In this document: piece after piece, positions 16,836 through 24,606 of the stretch
Position numbering within the stretch: position 1 is the first letter of the stretch
How the letters are laid out: each line of letters begins with the position of its first letter
Assembly: GCF_044454545.1 (NCBI RefSeq)
Contig: NZ_JBITDV010000008.1
Coordinates: forward strand, 124,001-188,000
Source of the DNA: Cryptosporangium sp044454545
GTDB taxonomy: Bacteria > Actinomycetota > Actinomycetes > Mycobacteriales > Cryptosporangiaceae
Length of the DNA: 64,000 nt
Direction: 5' to 3'
Translations under genes and position numbers: made by a program
Notes under the pieces: model-generated
Told to the model about the DNA's origin: nothing
The model's input: only the letters and a program-made list of their open reading frames with translations
The model's database searches: none

Positions 16836-16960
16836 AATCGGTCGGAAACTCAAGCAGAACCTGAAACCGGCTCACTTTTCGCGTGCAGGGCGATACTCCA
16901 GGACACCGGAGAGTAGCGGTCCGCGAGACGACCGTGCGACAGGCACGGCAGGATGTGCCC

Positions 16961-17644
16961 GTGACCGACCCCGAAGGCCTGGCGTCCGAACTCGCGCGCC
17001 GGATCCGCCGTCGCCGGCCCGCCGAGGTCCTCGCGATCGGCGCGACCGGCTTCCTCGCCCGTTCCGACGACCGGGACGGCGCCGACGTCGAGCTCCTGGT
17101 GGTGACCTACCGGGCGGGTACCGGGCCGGTGCCGCTCCGGCGCCGGGTCGAGGGCCATCTCGTCTCGGTCGAGGTCGTGTCCTCGGAGGACCTGCTCACC
17201 CGGGCCCGGACGCTGACGACGCTCTGGCCGCTGCGCGCCGACCGGCTCCTGCACGTGCGCCCGCTCGACGACGACAGCGACTGGCTCGCCACCGTCCGCG
17301 ACGCGCACCTGGCCCGGCTGGCCGAGGCCACGCCGCGGGAGTTCGGCTCGCTGGCCCGGGACGCCTGGTGCGGCGCCGAGTCGCTGCTGGCTCGCGCGGT
17401 GCAGGCCGGTCAGTGGCACGACGAGGACAGCGCCCTGCTCCTGCTGGCCGAGGCCCGGATCGCGGCCGCGGTGACCGAGGGGTTGCTGACCCGCACCTAC
17501 TTCCGCAGCAGCACGGACGCGGCCCGCCGGACCGGGGTCGTCGGCCTCGACCTGGTCGAGCTCGGCGACCGGACCCGCCGGCAAGCGGCTGAGCTCGAAA
17601 AACGCGGTCGGCCGACCGACGCCTCGCTCGCTGACCTCTGGTGA
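16961..17644 (+). CDS. Uncharacterised protein, possible nucleotidyltransferase fold
   Basis: A 227-residue protein read from the GTG at 16961, with AGGA about eight bases before it. Residues 25-60 (VLAIGATGFLARSDDRDGAD followed by VELLVV) resemble the Gly-rich strand and paired acidic residues of minimal nucleotidyltransferases, and the C-terminal helical half resembles the helical domain that accompanies them. The exact GS-x9-DxD signature is not present, so activity is uncertain. It diverges from the MFS transporter across the inverted repeat at 16817-16835. An earlier GTG at 16883 in the same frame is possible but has no ribosome-binding site. Confidence 0.55.
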   Translation: MTDPEGLASELARRIRRRRPAEVLAIGATGFLARSDDRDGADVELLVVTYRAGTGPVPLRRRVEGHLVSVEVVSSEDLLTRARTLTTLWPLRADRLLHVRPLDDDSDWLATVRDAHLARLAEATPREFGSLARDAWCGAESLLARAVQAGQWHDEDSALLLLAEARIAAAVTEGLLTRTYFRSSTDAARRTGVVGLDLVELGDRTRRQAAELEKRGRPTDASLADLW

Positions 17645-17718
17645 TCACGCCGCCCGGCGAACCACCGCAGGTACGCCCGCCCCTGGATCGGTGGCGCGCG
17701 GCGCGCGCCTCGCCTCCC

Positions 17719-18444
17719 TCAGGAGACGCCGGCCCCGATCAGGCTTCCCACCGCGTAGGTGATGGCGGCGGCCGCCGCCCCGAGCACGAGTTGACGTAGT
17801 CCACCGGTCCACCAGCGGCCGCTGGTCGCGTGGGTCGCGATCGCACCGGCCGCGAACAGCCCGGCACCGCCGATCGCCAGCGCGAGCCAGAGCTCGTCCG
17901 AGCCGAGCAGGAACGAGATCAGCGGAACCAGCGCACCGACCGCGAAGCACACGAACGACGAGACCGCGGCCATCCACGGCGAGGGCTTGCCCTCCGGGAC
18001 GACGCCCAGTTCGGTCAGCGCGTGCAGCCGCAGTTGCAGGTCGGGATCGGCGGCGGCCTCGTCGGCGATCTGCCGGGACACGCCCGGCGACAGACCGGCC
18101 CGCTGCAGGGACGCGACCAGCTCGCGCTCCTCGGACTCCGCGTGCACCCGGAGTTCGCGCCGCTCCAGGTTGACCTCGGCGTCCAGCTGCTCGTTCTGCG
18201 TGCGGACCGAGGTGTACTCGCCGAGCGCCATCGACACCGCGCCCGCCACCAGCCCGGCGACGCCGGTCAGCACGATCGCGTGCCGGTCGACTCCCCCGCC
18301 GCCGACGCCCGCGATCAGTGAGATGTTGGTGACCAGACCGTCCATCGCGCCGAACACCGCGGCACGCAGCCAGCCCCCGGTCACGTCCGAGTGGTGCGGA
18401 ACCGGGAGAAGTTCCTCGTCGCCCTCGCTCGGGTGCTCGTTCAT
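17719..18444 (-). CDS. VIT1/CCC1 family iron/manganese transporter
   Basis: A 241-residue membrane protein. The first membrane region has DGLVTNISLIAGVGGGGVDR and the second the MALGEYTSVRTQNE motif typical of VIT1/CCC1 transporters. A charged helical insert follows, rich in Glu and Arg (residues 90-145), that in this family binds metal. Three more hydrophobic segments complete the five-helix topology. Such proteins move Fe(II) or Mn(II) out of the cytoplasm. The start ATG at 18444 precedes MNEHPSEGDEELLPVPHHSD. It diverges from yaaA with 48 bases between the starts. Both could belong to an iron/oxidative-stress response. Confidence 0.88.
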   Translation of the reverse strand: MNEHPSEGDEELLPVPHHSDVTGGWLRAAVFGAMDGLVTNISLIAGVGGGGVDRHAIVLTGVAGLVAGAVSMALGEYTSVRTQNEQLDAEVNLERRELRVHAESEERELVASLQRAGLSPGVSRQIADEAAADPDLQLRLHALTELGVVPEGKPSPWMAAVSSFVCFAVGALVPLISFLLGSDELWLALAIGGAGLFAAGAIATHATSGRWWTGGLRQLVLGAAAAAITYAVGSLIGAGVS

Positions 18445-18492
18445 CGCCGCCCTCCGTCCCCCTGATCCGGGCCTGTGTGTCAGTCTCGCCGC

Positions 18493-19311
18493 ATGCCGAA
18501 CGCCGCCCGGGAGAAGGCTCCCCTCACCCTGCTGCTGCCTCCGTCGGAGACGAAGCGGCCGGGTGGCGACGGGCCGGCGCTCGAGCTCGACACGCTGGCG
18601 TTCCCGGCACTGCACCCGGTCCGCCGGACGTTGACGGCGGCTCTGGGCGAGCTGTCGGCGGGCGACGCCGAACCCGCGCTGAAGGCGCTCGGGCTCTCGG
18701 CCGGCCAGCGCGATCAGCTCGACCTCAACGCCGCACTGCCTACAGCGCCGACGAGCCCGGCGCTGTTCCGCTACACCGGTGTGCTGTACGACGCGTTTGA
18801 CCCGGCCGGGCTCACTCCGGCCATGCGCAAGCGGGCGGCCGACCGGGTGGTGATCTCCTCGGCGCTCTTCGGCGCGGTCCGGGGCAGTGACCCGATTCCG
18901 GCGTACCGGCTCTCGGCGGGCGCACGGCTGCCCGGCCTGGGGACGCTGTCCGCGCTGTGGAAGCCGGTGCTCGCGCCGGTGCTCGAGGAGTTCCCCGGCC
19001 TGGTCGTGGATCTGCGGTCGGGCGCGTACGTGCAGCTGGCGCCGGTGCGGGGCGCGGTGACGGTCCGGGTCCTCTACGTCGCCCCGGACGGCAGCCGCTC
19101 GGTGGTGAGCCACTTCAACAAACACGCCAAGGGCCTACTCGCCCGAGCCCTCGCCACCACGGGCGCCAACGTCCGGACCCCACGAGACGTGATCCGAGTA
19201 GCCCACAAGGCCGGCCTGGACGCCGAACGCCACGGCGAATCCGGCGTCGACGTCCTCCTCCACGAACCCCCCGCCGGCACCCCTGCCGCAGCCCGAGCAG
19301 CCCGCCTCTAA
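18493..19311 (+). CDS. yaaA: YaaA family peroxide-stress protein (DUF328)
   Basis: A 272-residue member of the YaaA/UPF0246 family, recognised by LLLPPSETKRPGG at residues 13-25, LFRYTGVLYDAFDP, VVISSALFGAVRGSDPIPAY and the final VSHFNKHAKGLLARAL block. In E. coli YaaA is induced by OxyR and lowers free intracellular iron under peroxide stress; it binds DNA through a helix-hairpin-helix-like fold. The neighbour on the other side of the divergent promoter is a metal transporter, which fits an iron-handling role. The ATG at 18493 has no clear ribosome-binding site. Confidence 0.9.
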   Translation: MPNAAREKAPLTLLLPPSETKRPGGDGPALELDTLAFPALHPVRRTLTAALGELSAGDAEPALKALGLSAGQRDQLDLNAALPTAPTSPALFRYTGVLYDAFDPAGLTPAMRKRAADRVVISSALFGAVRGSDPIPAYRLSAGARLPGLGTLSALWKPVLAPVLEEFPGLVVDLRSGAYVQLAPVRGAVTVRVLYVAPDGSRSVVSHFNKHAKGLLARALATTGANVRTPRDVIRVAHKAGLDAERHGESGVDVLLHEPPAGTPAAARAARL

Positions 19312-19342
19312 AACGCCGCAGGCGCATTGGCCCTGAGCTGGA

Positions 19343-19440
19343 GCCCGTCGAGGGTGGCGCTGACATCCGCGCCACTCGACGCCGCGTATTGGTCATACCC
19401 AAGTCGAGTGGCGCGGCTGTCAGCGTCGCCCTCGGCGGGC
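19343..19440. repeat. Palindromic element, copy B
   Basis: Arms 19343-19380 and 19403-19440 are 38 bases each and pair at 34 positions around a 22-base loop. Read inward, the arms begin GCCCGYCGAGGG and carry CGCTGACA, matching copies A and C. It fills nearly all the space between the convergent yaaA and map stop codons (19311 and 19448). The outer flank CTGAGCTGGAGCCCG matches the flank CTGACCTGGAGCCCG of the other copies. Confidence 0.88.
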
Positions 19441-19447
19441 CGTGCAC

Positions 19448-20299
19448 CTAAGGGAGGGTGAGGATTTCGGCGCCGGTGTCGGTGACGACCAACGTGTGCT
19501 CGAACTGGGCGGTCCACTTGCGGTCCTTGGTGACGACCGTCCAGCGGTCGGGCCACATGTCCCAGGTGTAGGTGCCGAGAGTGATCATCGGCTCGATCGT
19601 GAACGTCATGCCGGGGACGATCAGGACGTCGAGGTCCGGGTCGTCGAAGTGGGGCACGTGCAGTCCGGAGTGGAACGTCTCGCCGATGCCGTGACCGGTG
19701 AAGTCACGCACCACGCCGTACCCGAACCGCCGCGCGTACGACTCGATGACCCGCCCGACCACGTTCAGCTGCCGCCCCGGCTTCACCGCGTTGATCGCCC
19801 GCCGGGTGGCCTCCTCGGTCCGCTCCACGAGCAGCCGGGCCTCCTCCGACACGTCCCCGGCGAGGAACGTCGCGTTGCAGTCGCCGTGCACCCCACCGAT
19901 GAACGCGGTGACGTCGATGTTGACGATGTCGCCGTCCTCGATCACCGTGCTGTCCGGGATGCCGTGGCAGATCACCTCGTTCAGCGAGGTGCAGCACGAC
20001 TTCGTGAAACCCCGGTAGCCCAGCGTCGACGGGTAGGCGTCGTGCTCGACGATGAACTCGTGGACGACCCGGTCGATCTCGTCGGTCGTCACCCCCGGCT
20101 CGACGTGCTTGCCGCCGTACTGCAGGGCCTGGGCCGCGATCCGCGAGGCGACCCGCATCTTCTCGATCGTCTCCGGCGTCTGCACGTCCGAGCCGGTCCA
20201 GCGGCGCGGCGCGGGTTTCCCGACGTATTCCGGACGCGGAATGGACGCCGGAACCTCACGCCGAGGGGATTGCCGGCCGGGGACCAGGGGAGCTCGCAT
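19448..20299 (-). CDS. map: Methionine aminopeptidase, type I
   Basis: A 283-residue MetAP that removes the initiator Met from nascent proteins. The N-terminal extension of about 40 residues contains a PxxP-like basic segment (RREVPASIPRPEYVGKPAPR), as in mycobacterial MapB. Metal ligands are visible as IVNIDVTAFIGGVHGDCNAT (two Asp), GHGIGETFHSGLH (His), FTIEPMI (Glu) and AQFEHTLVVT (Glu). It stands alone on the minus strand, with palindrome B at its 3' side and the cbiX-cys operon ending 59 bases before its start. Confidence 0.95.
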   Translation of the reverse strand: MRAPLVPGRQSPRREVPASIPRPEYVGKPAPRRWTGSDVQTPETIEKMRVASRIAAQALQYGGKHVEPGVTTDEIDRVVHEFIVEHDAYPSTLGYRGFTKSCCTSLNEVICHGIPDSTVIEDGDIVNIDVTAFIGGVHGDCNATFLAGDVSEEARLLVERTEEATRRAINAVKPGRQLNVVGRVIESYARRFGYGVVRDFTGHGIGETFHSGLHVPHFDDPDLDVLIVPGMTFTIEPMITLGTYTWDMWPDRWTVVTKDRKWTAQFEHTLVVTDTGAEILTLP

Positions 20300-20358
20300 G
20301 CCCTCCAGGTTAGGTCAGGCTGCAGGGCGCCGGGTGTGGCACCGGAACACTCCGGACG

Positions 20359-21213
20359 TCATCCCGCCGACACGTCGGCGGGATGGGTGTGGGGTCGCTG
20401 GACCTGTCCCACCTTCTGCTCCCGCCCCGGCCACGGCGACCGGTACTGGCAGGTATCGCAGTTCATCAGCACGCTGCCGCCCACCGCCTCGGTGTACCGG
20501 GCCAGTACCAGCCGGGCGACCGCGTCGTGCGCGCCCAGCACGTCGGCGGCCCGGGCACCCGCGGCCAGCGCGTCCCGCGCCACCGCGGCCGGCAGCCTCC
20601 CCGGCGCCAGGAAGTACGGCACGACCAGGACGTCGTCGTGGCCCAGGCGGTGCAGCCGGTCGACGGCCTCGGCCACCGACGGCCGGGTCGCACCGGCGTA
20701 CGCCACCTCGACCGGGGCGCCTCCGCCGCGGTACTCCCAGAACAGCCGGGCGGTCCGCCAGATCTCGGCGTTGGCGTCCGGGTCGGCGGCGCCCGCGGCC
20801 GCCAGCACCAGCGCGGTCGACGGGTCGGCACCCGCCGACGCCACCCGATCGGCCAGCGCCGAGAGCAGCAGCGGATCCGGCCCGAGCGGGCGGCCGTAGC
20901 GGACGTCGAAGCCGGGTTGTGCGTCCCGCACGATCCGGACCGCCCCCGCGATGTCGCCCTTGCTGTGCGAGGCCGCGGTCAGCAGCAGCGGCAGCGTCGC
21001 CACCGCGAGCCCGCCCGCGGCGAAGCGGTTCAACGCTCCCCGCACCGACGGCGACTCGTGGTCGACGAACGCCAGCTCGGCCCGGAGCGCGGGCGCCAGC
21101 ACCCGCACCCGCTCCAGCAGCGCCTGCAGCGTCGCGATGCCCGGCGCGTACGACGTCCCGTGCGCGACCGCCAGCAGCACCGGGTCACGCCCGAGCAGCG
21201 GGAGAGCGGTCAT
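20359..21213 (-). CDS. Sirohydrochlorin ferrochelatase/CbiX-like chelatase
   Basis: A 284-residue two-domain chelatase. The first domain opens LLAVAHGTSYAPG with the metal-binding His of the HGT/HGS motif; the second domain continues with VVPYFLAPGRL. The C-terminus holds a cysteine motif (NCDTCQYRSPWPG) seen in chelatases linked to sulfite reductase. It should insert Fe(II) into sirohydrochlorin to make siroheme, the cofactor of the sulfite reductase encoded at 24607. The ATG overlaps the cysN stop by four bases, so it is the last gene of the cysC-cysD-cysN operon. A cobalt specificity cannot be excluded from sequence. Confidence 0.85.
   Translation of the reverse strand: MTALPLLGRDPVLLAVAHGTSYAPGIATLQALLERVRVLAPALRAELAFVDHESPSVRGALNRFAAGGLAVATLPLLLTAASHSKGDIAGAVRIVRDAQPGFDVRYGRPLGPDPLLLSALADRVASAGADPSTALVLAAAGAADPDANAEIWRTARLFWEYRGGGAPVEVAYAGATRPSVAEAVDRLHRLGHDDVLVVPYFLAPGRLPAAVARDALAAGARAADVLGAHDAVARLVLARYTEAVGGSVLMNCDTCQYRSPWPGREQKVGQVQRPHTHPADVSAG
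20360..20385 (-). terminator. Hairpin overlapping the 3' end of cbiX
   Basis: CATCCCGCCGAC and its exact complement GTCGGCGGGATG are separated by two bases; the practical loop is four bases. The repeat includes the stop codon and last codons of the chelatase gene, so termination would be coupled to the end of the reading frame. There is no T-run. Confidence 0.6.
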
Positions 21214-22466
21214 ACGGCCGCCGGCTGCTCGACCATTCCGGCGGCCACGGTCGCGCCGGTGGATTCGTCGATCAGCAGGAACGAGCCGGTGCCCCGGGAC
21301 AGCGCGTACGGGTCGACCGCGACCGGCTCGGCGAGCCGCAGCGTCACGTCCCCGATGTCGTTGAGGACCAGCGCGTCGGTGTCTTCCCGCTTGAGCGTGG
21401 TGACGTCGAGCCGGTCGGCGACCGCACCGACGATCGCCCGCACCTCGCGGGTACCGGCCCGCAGCCGGAACCGGTCGCCGGCCCGCACCTGACGCTCGGC
21501 CAGGATGCAGACCCGTCCGGTCAGCTGCTTCACCGGCTCGGGGGCGTCCGGCGCCGCGGCGATCAGGTCACCTCGCGACACGTCGACGTCGTCGGTGAGC
21601 CGGACCGAGACCGAGCGTCCGGTCGAGGCCGCGTCGAGCGAACCGTCGTGCGTGTCGATACCGGCCACCGTCGACCGGCGGCCGGACGGCAGCACGACGA
21701 TCTCGTCCCCGACCCGGAGCGTCCCGGCGGCGATCCGGCCGGCGTACGCGCGGTAGTCCGGGTGCTCGGCCGACCGGGGCCGGATCACGAGCTGGACCGG
21801 CAGCCGCGCTCCCACCGCACCACCGCGTGGCGGGACCGGGACCGTCTCCAGGTGATCGAGCAGCGTCTGGCCCGCGTACCAGCCGAATTTGGCCGACGGC
21901 TCGACGACGTTGTCGCCGTGCAGGGCCGAGACCGGGATCGCGGTGACGGACCTGAGGCCGAGTTCGGCCGCGAGCACGTCGAAGTCCGCGACGATCCGGT
22001 CGTAGACCTCCTCGGAGAACCCGACCAGATCCATCTTGTTGACGGCCAGCACGACATGCCCGACGCCGAGCAGCGCGGCCACCGCGGCGTGCCGGTGCGA
22101 CTGTTCGACCAGGCCGTGCCGGGCGTCGACGAGCACGACCGCGACGTCGGCGGTGGACGCGCCGGTCACCATGTTGCGGGTGTACTGGACGTGCCCCGGG
22201 GTGTCGGCCAGCACGAAGGTCCGGCGGGGCGTGGCGAAGTAGCGGTACGCCACGTCGATCGTGATGCCCTGCTCCCGCTCGGCGCGCAGACCGTCGGTGA
22301 GCAGCGCCAGGTCGGCGGCGTCCAGCCCGCGCCGCTTCGACGCCGCTTCCACGGCGTCGAATTGGTCGGCGAAGACGTTCTTCGAATCGTGGAGCAGGCG
22401 TCCGATCAGCGTGCTTTTGCCGTCGTCCACCGACCCGGCGGTGGCGACTCGCAACAGATCAGACAT
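21210..22466 (-). CDS. cysN: Sulfate adenylyltransferase large subunit (GTPase)
   Basis: A 418-residue CysN that couples GTP hydrolysis to the formation of APS from sulfate and ATP by CysD. It has the EF-Tu-like G motifs GSVDDGKSTLIGRLL (residues 11-25), ADTPGHVQYTRNMVTGAS and NKMDLV, followed by two beta-barrel domains. The homologous start is the ATG at 22466 (MSDLLRVATAG), two bases after cysD; the open frame runs further upstream but inside cysD. It has no fused CysC domain; a separate cysC lies in the same operon. Confidence 0.95.
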   Translation of the reverse strand: MSDLLRVATAGSVDDGKSTLIGRLLHDSKNVFADQFDAVEAASKRRGLDAADLALLTDGLRAEREQGITIDVAYRYFATPRRTFVLADTPGHVQYTRNMVTGASTADVAVVLVDARHGLVEQSHRHAAVAALLGVGHVVLAVNKMDLVGFSEEVYDRIVADFDVLAAELGLRSVTAIPVSALHGDNVVEPSAKFGWYAGQTLLDHLETVPVPPRGGAVGARLPVQLVIRPRSAEHPDYRAYAGRIAAGTLRVGDEIVVLPSGRRSTVAGIDTHDGSLDAASTGRSVSVRLTDDVDVSRGDLIAAAPDAPEPVKQLTGRVCILAERQVRAGDRFRLRAGTREVRAIVGAVADRLDVTTLKREDTDALVLNDIGDVTLRLAEPVAVDPYALSRGTGSFLLIDESTGATVAAGMVEQPAAV

Positions 22467-22468
22467 TT

Positions 22469-23404
22469 TTAGAAGTATCCCTCGCGCTTGCGGTCTTCCA
22501 TGGCGGCCTCGCTGGCGCGGTCGTCGGCGCGGGTCGCACCCCGCTCGGTGAGCCGGCTGGTCGCGGTCTCGGCGATCACGTCCTCGACCGTGGCGGCGGT
22601 CGAGCGCACGGCGCCGGTGCAGGTCGCGTCGCCGACCGTCCGGTATCGGACAGTCTCGACGCGGACCTCCTCGCCGGGCCGCGGCGGGGTGAACGGCGTC
22701 ACCGCGAGCACCATGCCGTCCCGGTCGAACACCTCGCGCTCGTGCGCGTAGTAGATGCCCGGCACCTCGATGCCGTCCCGGGCGATGTACCGCCAGATGT
22801 CGAGCTCGGTCCAGTTCGACAGCGGGAAGATCCGGACGTGCTCGCCCGGTGCGATCCGCCCGTTGTAGAGGTCCCAGAGCTCGGGGCGCTGGTTGCGCGG
22901 GTCCCACTGGCCGAACTCGTCGCGGATCGAGAACACCCGCTCCTTGGCCCGGGCCTTCTCCTCGTCGCGCCGGGCGCCACCGAGCACCGCGTCGAACTTG
23001 TTCTCGGTGATCGCGTCCAGCAGCGGGACGGTCTGCAGCGGGTTGCGGGTTCCGCCCGGGCGCTCGACGACCCGGCCGCGGTCGATCGCGTCCTGCACCG
23101 AGGCGACGACCAGGTCGAGCCCCAGCTCAGCGGCCCGGCGGTCGCGGAACTCGATGACCTCGGGGAAGTTGTGGCCGGTGTCGACGTGCATCACCGGGAA
23201 CGGGATCCGGCCGGGAGAGAACGCCTTCTCGGCCAGCCGGAGCATGACGATCGAGTCCTTGCCCCCGGAGAAGAGCAGAACCGGCCGCTCGAAGCTGCCG
23301 ACCACCTCGCGCAGGATGTGGATCGACTCGTCCTCCAGCGCGGTCAGCGCGGCATCCCGAGCGTCTTCCAGGTGCTGGAGATCGAGGTCGGAGAGGGTGG
23401 TCAC
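22469..23404 (-). CDS. cysD: Sulfate adenylyltransferase small subunit
   Basis: A 311-residue CysD of the PP-loop family. The ATP pyrophosphatase loop is LFSGGKDSIVMLRLAEK (around residues 44-60). Further family blocks are MHVDTGHNFPEVIEFRD, FPLSNWTELDIWRYI and the C-terminal VRYRTVGDATCTGAV. It makes APS as a heterodimer with CysN. The GTG start overlaps the cysC stop by four bases. Confidence 0.96.
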   Translation of the reverse strand: MTTLSDLDLQHLEDARDAALTALEDESIHILREVVGSFERPVLLFSGGKDSIVMLRLAEKAFSPGRIPFPVMHVDTGHNFPEVIEFRDRRAAELGLDLVVASVQDAIDRGRVVERPGGTRNPLQTVPLLDAITENKFDAVLGGARRDEEKARAKERVFSIRDEFGQWDPRNQRPELWDLYNGRIAPGEHVRIFPLSNWTELDIWRYIARDGIEVPGIYYAHEREVFDRDGMVLAVTPFTPPRPGEEVRVETVRYRTVGDATCTGAVRSTAATVEDVIAETATSRLTERGATRADDRASEAAMEDRKREGYF

Positions 23405-24021
23405 AGCAGGCCCCTTTCGGACAACGCGGCAAGCACCGCGTCCACGGACGCATCGAGGGCGGACGATTCGGTGCGGAGCACGAGCTCGGGTGAGGCCGGC
23501 GCCTCGTAGACGTCGTCGACGCCGGTCAGACCGGAGATCTCCCCGGCGCGCTGCCGCGCGTAGAGGCCTTTCACGTCACGGACCGAGCAGACCTCGACCG
23601 GCGTGGCGACGTGGACTTCGAGGAACGCTGTGCCGCTCGCCCGGTGCCGGGCGCGGACCTCGTCCCGGGCGGACGCGAACGGCGAGATGACCGCCGCCAG
23701 CACCAGCACGCCGTTGCGGGCGAGCAGTTCGGCGACGAAGCCGATCCGGGCCACGTTCGTGTCCCGGTCTTCCCGGCTGAACCCGAGACCGGCCGACAGG
23801 TGTTCCCGGACCGCGTCCCCGTCGAGCACCTCGACCCGGTAACCGGCGGCGCGGAGCCGCTCGCCGACCGCGTTCGCGGTGGTGGTCTTACCGGCGCTCG
23901 GGAGACCCGTGAACCAGACGGTGGCGCCCGGTGTGGGATCCGCCACAGTGGGCGTGGCGGAGGGGCCACTCTCCGTGCTACCGGCGGGGGCGCCGGAGGG
24001 GTGAGTCGATGCGATCGGCAT
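23401..24021 (-). CDS. cysC: Adenylylsulfate kinase
   Basis: A 206-residue APS kinase producing PAPS. A Walker A loop reads GLPSAGKTTTANAV (about residues 39-52), followed by DGDAVREHLSAGLGFSREDR and FLEVHVATPVEVCSVRDVKGLY. The first 30 residues are a non-conserved Ser/Thr/Pro extension, so translation may start a little later. It leads the minus-strand operon cysC-cysD-cysN-cbiX. Because cysH encodes an APS-type reductase (see there), the PAPS made here may serve sulfotransferases more than assimilation. Confidence 0.94.
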   Translation of the reverse strand: MPIASTHPSGAPAGSTESGPSATPTVADPTPGATVWFTGLPSAGKTTTANAVGERLRAAGYRVEVLDGDAVREHLSAGLGFSREDRDTNVARIGFVAELLARNGVLVLAAVISPFASARDEVRARHRASGTAFLEVHVATPVEVCSVRDVKGLYARQRAGEISGLTGVDDVYEAPASPELVLRTESSALDASVDAVLAALSERGLL

Positions 24022-24066
24022 CGCGCGTTGCTCCTGACCTCGGGGAGGGAGTCCGGGGACATTTAT

Positions 24067-24083
24067 CTATGTATGGGACATAG
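24067..24083. promoter_or_regulatory. Inverted repeat upstream of cysC
   Basis: CTATGT and ACATAG are separated by five bases in an A/T-rich patch 46 bases before cysC. The patch also offers plausible -10 sequence on the minus strand. It has the same 6-5-6 geometry as the repeat at 24352-24368 but a different half-site sequence. Confidence 0.4.
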
Positions 24084-24413
24084 GTATTGTCTCGCCCGAA
24101 GCTCTGCGACGGGGACACGACTTGGTGCGCAGGGCGAAACGCCTGCTCAATCGACAAGCCGGGGAAAACCGTCTACGCGAGCCGAGAAATGCCGGAACCC
24201 GCGCTCAGCCCGGAAGACACGCTGCGCTGGAGACGCGCAGGAAGTCGACGTGCCGACGCGTGGTCAGCAGCGCCGAGGCGGGGCGGGAACGGCCGGTCAT
24301 GGTTGCCGATGATGACACAGCAAAACTGCGCCGCCAACCGGTAACCGAATGCCTACTATTCCAGTAGGTGAGCACAGATTCCCAGCATCTGGCTAGTGTC
24401 GAATCGCTGTGCG
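24084..24413. other. Non-coding part of the divergent cys control region
   Basis: About 330 bases between the cysC promoter area and the sir leader peptide. Base composition is less GC-rich than the genes around it. Short open frames exist on the plus strand, but none has a ribosome-binding site or recognisable homology. An inverted repeat CCTACT-N5-AGTAGG lies at 24352-24368 and overlaps a possible -10 (TACTAT) for sir transcription. Confidence 0.5.
24352..24368 (+). promoter_or_regulatory. Inverted repeat over the likely sir leader promoter
   Basis: CCTACT and AGTAGG flank five bases, and the left half contains TACTAT, a fair -10 hexamer about 58 bases upstream of the leader peptide. This is a plausible repressor or activator site for the sir operon. 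No regulator gene lies in the window next to it. Confidence 0.4.
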
Positions 24414-24506
24414 ATGCTCTGTGGTGTGACGACGCGAGGCACCCTCCTGGTCGCCCGCCTGCATGTTGACCTGCAGCGGGTGATCTCGGCGGCCTGTCAG
24501 GCCTGA
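24414..24506 (+). CDS. Cysteine-containing leader peptide upstream of sir
   Basis: A short open frame of 30 codons from ATG at 24414, or 26 codons from GTG at 24426, ending TGA at 24504. The C-terminal part reads ARLHVDLQRVISAACQA. Actinobacterial sulfur-metabolism operons commonly carry leader peptides with the pattern R-x-HVDL-x-R-x-x-SA-x-C, which this matches closely. The longer form has a second Cys codon at position 3. Ribosome progress at the Cys codons could sense charged tRNA-Cys and control sir. It lies 100 bases before the sir start. Confidence 0.85.
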   Translation: MLCGVTTRGTLLVARLHVDLQRVISAACQA

Positions 24507-24606
24507 CCGCCCGTCCCTCGTCCGTCTTCCGACCGCTTTCTCCCCCTGAAGCCCCCGGTCTGCCGGTGTGTGCTCCGCGGTCCGACACCTGTGAGGTAGT
24601 CCCTAA

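Noticed and set aside
24122..24367. An 81-codon frame in the divergent cys region
   Set aside because: No ribosome-binding site, no homology, and it overlaps promoter-like inverted repeats.
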